From a virus, in the IMG/VR virus record IMGVR_UViG_3300040801_001865, positions 1 to 23,254 of that record: a DNA stretch of 23,254 bases; one strand, 5' to 3'. A model generated the notes under the pieces. It saw nothing but the letters and a program-made list of their open reading frames with translations. It made no database searches and was not told the origin of the DNA. A program made the translations under genes and the position numbers. Positions 14,612 to 19,627 of this stretch are shown here, one piece after another (positions within the stretch are counted from its first letter, which is position 1; each line of letters begins with the position of its first letter).

Positions 14612-15904
14612 CTATAGAAGGTCTCCATCTGGGACTTCTTCGATGTTTTCGAAAGCATCTGCCCCGGTATTCAACGCTTGGCGGGGGTCATTATCAATCG
14701 TCAAAGTTGGTTTACCTTCAGATTGAGTGATAAGCGTTGCCCAAATGTTTTTGGCTTTCGTTGTCAGTTCCTTGCCCTTCAAAAGTTTCTCGGCTTGTGC
14801 CGGTGAAACAAGGGATTTCTTGAACAAGTCCTTAGCCGAAACCTTTTGACCTTTAAGGAATTTTTCGGCGTGTTCTTCATCCGCCCAACGGCGGTTGCCG
14901 GGTCTTCCCTGAACAAGTTTCAAGCCATTGATTTGACGGCCCGATTCCAAAGCCCCTTGTGCCCCGCCAATGACTTCGTTGATCCACTTGATAACCGCCG
15001 GGCCGTGTTCGGCAATGCAAGCAATTTGTGAATCGGTCAAAGACTCGAACGGCGGGAACGCTGGAACCGATCCTTCGGGAACTGCAAGTTCACCTTCCCG
15101 GATGGATTCATCATTGAGCATTGCCACGGCGTTCAACCCCTCTTGATCGAATTCACATTGGGCATGTTCGGCACGGGCTTTGCAAATATGCTTTGCCAGA
15201 CAAAACCGGCAAGCCCCTTCCGCTTCGGGGGCAAAAGGCAAACGATCCGCCGGTTGCTTTGCTTCCAAGCGTTTCATCGTTTCTTGGATGTTTGCGGCAG
15301 CTTGAAGAATTTCCGTGCCGATGCCTTCACGAAGTTCCTTCAAAGACACGGCCCAAATTTTAGTTGGTGTTCCTTCAAAGCAACGGGGTTGAAATATCGT
15401 CATTGTGACAAGCGTTTCATCGGTGAAATCGTGAATCGCTTCGTATTCTTGAATCACCGAAAGGGCGTAAATTGCCATTTGATAATTGTCCTTCGCTTCA
15501 ACTGGAACGCCTTTGCCGTATTTCAAATCAAGGATATAAACCTTGTCATCCCGAATCAGTGCAAAGTCAATCGTGCCCTTGTCTTGGGGCCGGTAGAACA
15601 AGGGAACTTTTTCTTCAACGAAGTTGGTTGCCCCTTTGTAATGTTCTGATTCTTTCAGGCTTTCGCAAAGCTGAAGATAATCACCAACGCATTCCCGCAT
15701 TTCTTCAACGGGAATTTCGTCAATTGAGTTAAGACCGTTGAGGATGTTTGCCGCCCAATCATGGGCTTCAGTTCCTTCGGCGGCATATTCGCTTTCGTCA
15801 CTTGGAAGCCGGTCAAGGTTGGCTTCAATGAAGATCGGGCTTGCTTGGCAATGAACCCAACGCTTTGCCCCGGATGGGGCTAAAATTGAATGCTGATTAT
15901 TCAT
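14612..15904 (-). CDS. DUF2800-type PD-(D/E)XK exonuclease
   Basis: A 430-residue protein. The N-terminus has the LAPSGAKRWVHCQASP motif with Cys 19. The nuclease core is GTIDFALI (110-117, Asp 113), then ILDLKYGKG (124-132, Asp 126 and Lys 128) and the helix NYQMAIYAL (140-148, Gln 142), the pattern of RecB-type nucleases. Cys 232, 235, 241 and 250 (CRFCLAKHIC onward) with Cys 19 could hold an iron-sulphur cluster, as in AddB and Cas4. The family name DUF2800 is given from this layout and from its neighbours. Such enzymes trim DNA ends for recombination with a single-strand-binding protein, which fits the DUF2815 gene next to it. The C-terminus reads ENIEEVPDGDLL, an acidic tip with two final leucines. 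Confidence 0.85.
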   Translation of the reverse strand: MNNQHSILAPSGAKRWVHCQASPIFIEANLDRLPSDESEYAAEGTEAHDWAANILNGLNSIDEIPVEEMRECVGDYLQLCESLKESEHYKGATNFVEEKVPLFYRPQDKGTIDFALIRDDKVYILDLKYGKGVPVEAKDNYQMAIYALSVIQEYEAIHDFTDETLVTMTIFQPRCFEGTPTKIWAVSLKELREGIGTEILQAAANIQETMKRLEAKQPADRLPFAPEAEGACRFCLAKHICKARAEHAQCEFDQEGLNAVAMLNDESIREGELAVPEGSVPAFPPFESLTDSQIACIAEHGPAVIKWINEVIGGAQGALESGRQINGLKLVQGRPGNRRWADEEHAEKFLKGQKVSAKDLFKKSLVSPAQAEKLLKGKELTTKAKNIWATLITQSEGKPTLTIDNDPRQALNTGADAFENIEEVPDGDLL

Positions 15905-15912
15905 ATTCTGTT

Positions 15913-15922
15913 TACTGGTTTA
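15913..15922 (-). promoter_or_regulatory. AAACCAG leader motif before the DUF2800 gene
   Basis: TAAACCAGTA on the minus strand lies nine bases before the ATG at 15904, in a 29-base space between two genes. It is followed by AACAGAAT and the start codon. No Shine-Dalgarno sequence is visible. Confidence 0.4.
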
Positions 15923-15933
15923 GTTGGTTGGGG

Positions 15934-16122
15934 CTATTCTTCCCAAATCAAATCTTCGTTTTCCATTTTCAAGGCGTGAAGATTTTCTTTGATATAAAGC
16001 CCGATTTCCGATTGGCGGTCAAAGTCTTCTTGGTGGTAAAGCCAATGAAGATAACCGGCGGGAACATCCTGCATCGGCTTACCTTTGTGCTTACCAAACG
16101 GCATTGGTGTTGTGTCTTCCAT
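15934..16122 (-). CDS. DUF3820-like small protein
   Basis: A 62-residue protein with the pattern MPFGKHKGKPMQDVPAGYLH then WLYHQ, the signature of the DUF3820 family (first described around a virulence-linked protein; it is also found as an extension of exonuclease and DnaQ-type proteins). The ATG at 16122 is chosen because it puts the conserved motif close to the N-terminus; the frame continues to an ATG at 16176. The remaining residues are helical and acidic (IGLYIKENLHALKMENEDL). In phages it often lies beside recombination genes, as here. Its molecular function is not settled. Confidence 0.7.
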   Translation of the reverse strand: MEDTTPMPFGKHKGKPMQDVPAGYLHWLYHQEDFDRQSEIGLYIKENLHALKMENEDLIWEE

Positions 16123-16205
16123 GATTGGCAGTGTTAGGGCTTTCCCGGTCTTACACCTTTGCAGGATGCCGGGCACGGCAGTTTAGCCTTCTAACGCCCA
16201 AATTG

Positions 16206-16652
16206 TTAGCCTTGAAGATCGGCAAGGGTCTTGCCCGCTTCTTCTTCCAAACGCTTCAGCATGGCGGCTTTGTCACCGTCAAACTTCGTGATTGATTCGG
16301 TTTTGAATTCGGCCAAGACAGCTTGGAATTGCGGCTTTAATGATCCGCCTTCGGAATCGGGGCGCTTGATCATGTAAGTTGCAACCGTTCGGAGGTCTTC
16401 CGCCGTTACATCTTTGGCCAGGGTTTCGGCTTTTGGCGTTTCCTTCTTCGGGTTAGCCTTCGGCTTTTCGGTGGGTGGTTCGCTTACGGTCTTGGGTTCT
16501 TCGGCAGTGACTTCCGAACCATTAGCCGGTTCCTTTGTCTGCCCGCCTACAGGGGCGAACTGAAGCGGCAATTGAACGCCGCTGTTTGCAATTTCCTCAA
16601 GTGCATTTGCGATACGCTCAAGGTTTTGTTCTATGGTGTATTTGGTTTTCAT
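16206..16652 (-). CDS. Unknown protein with acidic linker and helical end domain
   Basis: A 148-residue protein in three parts. Residues 1-30 are a helix (YTIEQNLERIANALEEIANS) that could pair with a partner. Residues 35-80 form a low-complexity linker rich in proline, lysine, glutamate and threonine (EPKTVSEPPTEKPKANPKKE). The last 65 residues form a small helical domain (AEDLRTVATYMIKR, then FQAVLAEFKTESITKFDGDK and LKRLEEEAGKTL). A final domain of this pattern, in which FK(A/T)xSIxxL precedes another helix, is common in phage proteins near single-strand-binding genes. It has an exact 39-base leader repeat in common with the gene at 16681-17094. Function unknown. Confidence 0.6.
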   Translation of the reverse strand: MKTKYTIEQNLERIANALEEIANSGVQLPLQFAPVGGQTKEPANGSEVTAEEPKTVSEPPTEKPKANPKKETPKAETLAKDVTAEDLRTVATYMIKRPDSEGGSLKPQFQAVLAEFKTESITKFDGDKAAMLKRLEEEAGKTLADLQG

Positions 16653-16686
16653 TACTGTTTAGCTTGATTGCTGGTTTGAGTTAAAA
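16648..16686 (-). repeat. 39-base leader repeat, copy 1
   Basis: Identical over 39 bases to 17090-17128. On the minus strand it begins TTTTAACTCAAACCAGCAAT, continues with CAAGCTAAACAGTA and ends at the ATG of the gene starting at 16652. It contains the AAACCAG motif of other leaders and also the last codons of the preceding gene, which stops at 16681. It has no Shine-Dalgarno sequence. Confidence 0.9.
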
Positions 16687-17094
16687 AGTGATTTCTGAAG
16701 CTTCAGCAATTGCTTGCTTCCCGTTTTGGAACTCATTCAACCAAACCCGGTCAATGATTGCATTAAATTTGCGTTCCCATTGGATTTGTGCTTCTTTATT
16801 CAAAGCAACCGATTCATCATATTGCATTTTTGCAACTTTGAAAGAACTTGGCTGTTCAAAAACATCTTCAATGTCAATATCGTTGATGCTGCCCCAACGT
16901 TTTCCTGAACCGGTGATTTCTTTGGACATAACTTCTTGGACTTCAGCGATTGGTTTGAACTGAAGTTCGCCTTTCAAAACTGCCCGGCGGATATGCTCTT
17001 TTAAAGAAGGTGGTTTGCATTCGCAACTTGGCCCCTTTGAAGACATGATTTGGTTGATCCGATCAACCGTGTATTGTTTTTCTTGTTTGTTCAT
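16681..17094 (-). CDS. Unknown protein with N-terminal cysteine pair
   Basis: A 137-residue soluble protein. Near the N-terminus CECKPPSLKEHIRRAVLKGE has a Cys-x-Cys pair followed by a helix; the middle has acidic turns (INDIDIEDVFEQP) and the end a long helix (KEAQIQWERKFNAIIDRVWL). It begins directly after the second copy of the 39-base leader repeat, and its stop lies within the first copy. Similar length and composition occur in phage proteins of unknown function. I do not recognise it. Confidence 0.6.
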   Translation of the reverse strand: MNKQEKQYTVDRINQIMSSKGPSCECKPPSLKEHIRRAVLKGELQFKPIAEVQEVMSKEITGSGKRWGSINDIDIEDVFEQPSSFKVAKMQYDESVALNKEAQIQWERKFNAIIDRVWLNEFQNGKQAIAEASEITF

Positions 17095-17128
17095 TACTGT
17101 TTAGCTTGATTGCTGGTTTGAGTTAAAA
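17090..17128 (-). repeat. 39-base leader repeat, copy 2
   Basis: The second copy of the exact 39-base repeat also found at 16648-16686, ending at the ATG of the gene that starts at 17094. The two genes behind it do not resemble each other in protein sequence, so the identity concerns the leader alone and is not a trace of gene duplication. Confidence 0.9.
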
Positions 17129-17130
17129 GG

Positions 17131-17400
17131 TTAAAGCAAGTCTTCATCCGCCGGTTCGTTGGCGAGAATATGCTTGCGAGTATCGGACTTGAAAACACGG
17201 CCCGAACTGGCTTCGGCATGGACAAAATAAACATCCTCAAGGGATTCAATTTCATCTGGTTCCAAATGACTTTTTACAGTCATGTTTGAAACGCCTTTGC
17301 CCTTCTTGATGTTGATTTGCGAACCAACCGGAAACTTTTCCCGTGTGTCTTGGTAAGCTTCAACCAAAATGGTTCGGGCTTGTTCAATTTTGTCTTTCAT
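17131..17400 (-). CDS. Unknown small protein with acidic DEDLL end
   Basis: An 89-residue soluble protein. Residues 1-20 form a helix (DKIEQARTILVEAYQDTREK), and the remainder looks like a small beta barrel (VGSQINIKKGKGVSNMTVKS, then IESLEDVYFVHAEASSGRVF). The ending ILANEPADEDLL repeats the acidic tip with two final leucines seen in the DUF2815 and DUF2800 proteins. The start at 17400 lies 25 bases downstream of the structured RNA candidate at 17425-17499, so that element would be in its 5' leader. No family was recognised. A small OB-like or SH3-like fold is an inference. Confidence 0.6.
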   Translation of the reverse strand: MKDKIEQARTILVEAYQDTREKFPVGSQINIKKGKGVSNMTVKSHLEPDEIESLEDVYFVHAEASSGRVFKSDTRKHILANEPADEDLL

Positions 17401-17424
17401 AGCAAAATGGTTTTAAAGGTGGAA

Positions 17425-17499
17425 CCCTTGGAACTACCGGGACAGCTATTACCGGTCTATCCCGTCAAGCCGGGGGCCGTGCTTGAAGCGTTCCAAGGG
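17425..17499 (-). ncRNA. Candidate three-way-junction structured RNA
   Basis: A 75-base stretch in a 105-base gene-free space. Outer stem: CCCTTGGAAC (17425-17434) with GTTCCAAGGG (17490-17499), ten pairs. Inside, 17438-17445 pairs with 17457-17464 (eight pairs) and TCAAGC (17465-17470) pairs with GCTTGA (17481-17486). The inner stems touch each other, and three bases join each to the outer stem. In the eight-pair stem one position is a C-A mismatch if read from the plus strand but a G-U pair if read from the minus strand, which points to the minus strand, the strand of the genes around it. The apical loop carries ACCGGU, which is self-complementary and could pair two molecules. No known riboswitch, ribozyme or tRNA pattern fits. 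Confidence 0.5.
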
Positions 17500-17505
17500 C
17501 AAAGC

Positions 17506-17997
17506 TTATTCTTCAGAACCTTCCGCCGGAACATCCAGTTTACCACGGGTGCCGAAGTCGATTCGGAAACCGGTTTCAAGTTGAAGCATTTGGCGGATAC
17601 GGCGTTGAGATTCTTCCCGGCGTTTCCGTTCTTGTCCTTCGCTCATGCGGTCAAAGGCATCCTGAACAACTTCGTGAATGCGGGTTCGTTCTTGGCGGCA
17701 ATCACGGGCCGAAGTAGAAACCGCCCATTTGTATTGAAACGGGGCTTCCGGGTCAATTTGGGCCGTGTCGTGAACTTCGACAACTTGAGCAACCGAAAGG
17801 CCATCAGGTGTTTCAACGATAACATCTTGGCCGGGTTCAAGATCAAGCAAGGTCATGTAAGTATAAACCTTACCTTGTGACTTTTTCGGAATAGTCCCGT
17901 CCGGGCGTTGCTGAAGCGGGAAGTTGAATGAACACCCCACGGTTTTGACTTGCTCACAAAGGGCGGCAAGAATGAATGCTTGGTTAATCAGTTTCAT
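17506..17997 (-). CDS. Unknown protein with PriA-N-like small barrel
   Basis: A 163-residue protein. The ATG at 17997 is chosen; the frame runs on to 18030, into the neighbouring microprotein gene. Residues 40-75 read KVYTYMTLLDLEPGQDVIVE then TPDGLSVAQVVEVHD, a pattern (YTY, G-[QD]-x-V-x-V, VAxVVEV) like the small N-terminal DNA-binding barrel of PriA helicase and of related short phage proteins. The end is a charged helix (RKRREESQRRIRQMLQLETG) with an acidic final segment (DVPAEGSEE). It could bind 3' ends or forked DNA, but this rests on a short motif. Confidence 0.6.
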   Translation of the reverse strand: MKLINQAFILAALCEQVKTVGCSFNFPLQQRPDGTIPKKSQGKVYTYMTLLDLEPGQDVIVETPDGLSVAQVVEVHDTAQIDPEAPFQYKWAVSTSARDCRQERTRIHEVVQDAFDRMSEGQERKRREESQRRIRQMLQLETGFRIDFGTRGKLDVPAEGSEE

Positions 17998-18016
17998 ATT
18001 TAATTGATGGTTAGTT

Positions 18017-18103
18017 TTACAGTAATCCAACTATGCAAACCACGGCCCAATAAGAAAACCAAATGGGAAGCACAATCAGGAAGGCTTTAAGGTAAGGGTT
18101 CAT
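18017..18103 (-). CDS. 28-residue membrane microprotein
   Basis: A gene of 29 codons in the gap between the ParB-like gene and the next gene. Its ATG (18103) comes one base after the ParB stop (TAA, C, ATG). It reads MNPYLKAFLIVLPIWFSYWA then VVCIVGLL, a single membrane helix with a short polar N-terminus. Single-helix proteins of this size are common in phages as regulators of membrane proteins. It is real if translation passes from the ParB gene; the reading could also be chance in a short gap. Confidence 0.45.
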   Translation of the reverse strand: MNPYLKAFLIVLPIWFSYWAVVCIVGLL

Positions 18104-18104
18104 G

Positions 18105-18929
18105 TTAGGCGTTCGGCCCAACTTGGAATTGGTTGTTGAGGAAATCCCGGAAGGCTTCCCGAACGGATTTCGGAAATTCGGGGATCATTTCAAAAGCCGC
18201 CTTGTAATCTTCCGGGCTAATAGTTGGTTTTGCCTTGCCGGGCTTCTGACTTTTCTTGTCTTTGCCGTTTGCTTTCTTGGCCGTTTGCTTCTTGGTCACT
18301 TTGGTTTTGCCGCTTGCTTTAGCTTCGGCAATTTCAGACTTCAAACGATCCCTCAAAGCCTTTTCGTCACCCTTAGATTCCCGGTTCAGTTCGAGAAGAA
18401 GCGAAGACGAAATTTGACCGGCGAAGACCGCTTTCTTGCAGTCAACAGGCAAGGCATGGAGTTCGAGGCAATTCTTGATATGCTGAACCGCCATGCCTGT
18501 TTTTTCGGCAATCTTTTCTTCAGACCAACCGAAGTTCACAAGCCGCTTGAAACCTTCGCCTTGCTCAATCTGGTTCAACCGAACCCCATCGTTTGAAATG
18601 AAGACGTGAAGAACCCGTTCTTCTTCGGAAAGCTTAACGCCAATCACCGGCACGGTTGCAATTTCGTGCCCTTCTTCAATGGCTTGCATGGTCATACGCC
18701 AACGGCGTTCACCGTCCCGGATAAAATAACGTTCTTTGCCGTCACGTTTGACCGTTTCAACGGTAAGCGGTTTTTGAACCCCGTTGGCAAGGATGGATTG
18801 TTTCAACGCTTGGTTTTCATCGGATGCCGTGTTGATTTGGCGAAAGTTAAAACCTTTTTCCACTTCGAGAATCCGGGGATCAATCTTATGGGCGTCTTGC
18901 CGCCCTTGTGCTTGTTGCTTCAATGACAT
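18105..18929 (-). CDS. ParB-like DNA-binding protein
   Basis: A 274-residue protein. The ParB N-terminal domain is seen in QSILANGVQKPLTV (45-58) and the DGERRWRMT box (72-80); the segment LNQIEQGEGFKRLVNFGWSE (116-138) leads into a helix-turn-helix (EKIAEKTGMAVQHIKNCLEL). A lysine- and alanine-rich linker (about 205-240) joins a short C-terminal domain that contains FPKSVREAFRDFLNNQF. Proteins of this type bind specific DNA sites and may use CTP, as in ParB and Noc. In phages they act in segregation or as regulators. Here the repeats at 22.6-23.05 kb and the CTGGTTT leader motifs are possible binding sites, though no link is shown. The leader of the gene has a 16-base-pair hairpin and the AAACCAG motif. 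Confidence 0.82.
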   Translation of the reverse strand: MSLKQQAQGRQDAHKIDPRILEVEKGFNFRQINTASDENQALKQSILANGVQKPLTVETVKRDGKERYFIRDGERRWRMTMQAIEEGHEIATVPVIGVKLSEEERVLHVFISNDGVRLNQIEQGEGFKRLVNFGWSEEKIAEKTGMAVQHIKNCLELHALPVDCKKAVFAGQISSSLLLELNRESKGDEKALRDRLKSEIAEAKASGKTKVTKKQTAKKANGKDKKSQKPGKAKPTISPEDYKAAFEMIPEFPKSVREAFRDFLNNQFQVGPNA

Positions 18930-18942
18930 GGTAATTTCTGGT

Positions 18943-18952
18943 TACTGGTTTA
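18943..18952 (-). promoter_or_regulatory. AAACCAG leader motif before the ParB-like gene
   Basis: TAAACCAGTA on the minus strand, 13 bases before the ATG at 18929, next to the large inverted repeat at 18952-19007. A second, imperfect copy (AACCAG, at about 18939) lies closer to the start. Confidence 0.4.
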
Positions 18953-19007
18953 CTGTTTTCTTGTTGCTGCCCAAAGTCATTTTTGAGCATGGCAACAAGA
19001 AAACAGT
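18952..19007. promoter_or_regulatory. 16-base-pair inverted repeat, leader hairpin or terminator
   Basis: ACTGTTTTCTTGTTGC (18952-18967) and GCAACAAGAAAACAGT (18992-19007) are perfectly complementary, with a 24-base loop. On the plus strand the right arm is followed by TTTTT, the shape of a rho-independent terminator against rightward transcription. On the minus strand the hairpin stands in the leader of the ParB-like gene, with an A-run before it and the AAACCAG motif after it, where it could protect, process or pause the message. Either reading is possible. Confidence 0.5.
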
Positions 19008-19021
19008 TTTTTGATTTTCGG

Positions 19022-19207
19022 TCAAGCCCTTTTATGTCCGAAGTGATATTTCCCGCAAAATTGGCATCGGTAAGGGTGAAGATTGCCTTGATAACCTGCC
19101 GCTTTGTGAAGACCGTTGATTGCTTTCAAAGCGTCTTTCTTTGACTTGTATTGGACTTTGCCAACACAACCCTTTGCCTTCAAAAATGCTTTATTCGGCT
19201 TGGCCAT
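19022..19207 (-). CDS. Small basic zinc-finger-like protein
   Basis: A 61-residue protein with the pattern KVQYKSKKDALKAINGLHKA in the middle and YRCQFCGKYHFGHKRA at the end. Two cysteines (CQFC) and two histidines (YHFGH) at the C-terminus suit a small zinc site, and the overall pattern (lysine-rich start, DAxxAI helix, then Y-x-C-x-x-C-G-x-[YF]-H-x-[GH]-H) is met in short phage proteins. It overlaps the 56-residue gene upstream by 17 bases. It probably binds nucleic acid, though this is inferred from its charge and fold. Confidence 0.65.
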   Translation of the reverse strand: MAKPNKAFLKAKGCVGKVQYKSKKDALKAINGLHKAAGYQGNLHPYRCQFCGKYHFGHKRA

Positions 19208-19361
19208 CTTTCATTGATTTTGCGCGAGACTGTATCCGCTTTTTAATGTCACGGATTAGCTTCCGGCGTTGCTGCCGGGAATTGCATTGGTCAAGCATCT
19301 TGGAAAATTCAGGGTGCGATTTAATGAGTTGTTCAAGTGCTTTGTCTTGGTTGTTCTTCAT
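19191..19361 (-). CDS. Small helical unknown protein, 56 residues
   Basis: A short gene between the 89-residue gene and the zinc-finger-like gene. Its ATG overlaps the upstream stop as ATGA, and its stop overlaps the next start by 17 bases. It reads MKNNQDKALEQLIKSHPEFS, then KMLDQCNSRQQRRKLIRDIK and KRIQSRAKSMKDGQAE: an acidic-to-basic helical protein with a strongly basic second half. The double overlap and the sensible charge pattern argue for a real gene. Function unknown. Confidence 0.6.
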   Translation of the reverse strand: MKNNQDKALEQLIKSHPEFSKMLDQCNSRQQRRKLIRDIKKRIQSRAKSMKDGQAE

Positions 19362-19627
19362 GCCGGGTTCCTAGCTTGTTCAAAATCAGTTGTGAGAAAA
19401 TGCGGGGGCAATACACCTAAGCACGAAAGGTATATTGGCTTACCCGCAATCATGTTTTCGATGTCTTGAACGCTAGGTTGCCAAGCGGTTATTATCTGGT
19501 TGGCCCCATCAACAGAACCGGTTTTCACTTGCCCAACAAAAGCTTGGATTGAGTGAACTTGTTCTTCGGCATAACCTTCCGGCGGGCCAAATGTTGTGTT
19601 TGCTTCTTTGAATGTTGTTGGTGTCAT
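19358..19627 (-). CDS. Small unknown protein beside the primase
   Basis: An 89-residue protein; its ATG overlaps the primase stop as ATGA, so the two are probably coupled. Residues 20-75 (EEQVHSIQAFVGQVKTG, then IITAWQPSVQDIENMIAGKP and IYLSCLGVLPPHFLTTD) match a frequent small-phage-protein pattern: a tryptophan-proline motif (AWQPS), an EI-x-x-[ML]-x-[AG]-G helix turn, and a strand followed by a PP. The family has no known function to my knowledge. No membrane segment or zinc site is visible. Confidence 0.6.
   Translation of the reverse strand: MTPTTFKEANTTFGPPEGYAEEQVHSIQAFVGQVKTGSVDGANQIITAWQPSVQDIENMIAGKPIYLSCLGVLPPHFLTTDFEQARNPA

Noticed and set aside
17425-17499. tRNA gene
   Set aside because: The length fits, but there are three stems instead of four, a ten-pair outer stem, no T-loop pattern (GGTTCGAATCC) and no seven-base anticodon loop.
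17425-17499. Hammerhead ribozyme
   Set aside because: A three-way junction is present, but the core CUGAUGA and GAAA sequences are absent on both strands.
17317-17880. 187-codon plus-strand frame
   Set aside because: It is antisense to two leftward genes and to the structured RNA candidate and shows no family pattern.
18880-18990. 34-codon leftward frame starting inside the 18952-19007 hairpin loop
   Set aside because: It overlaps the ParB-like start in another frame, and its sequence looks random after the first residues.
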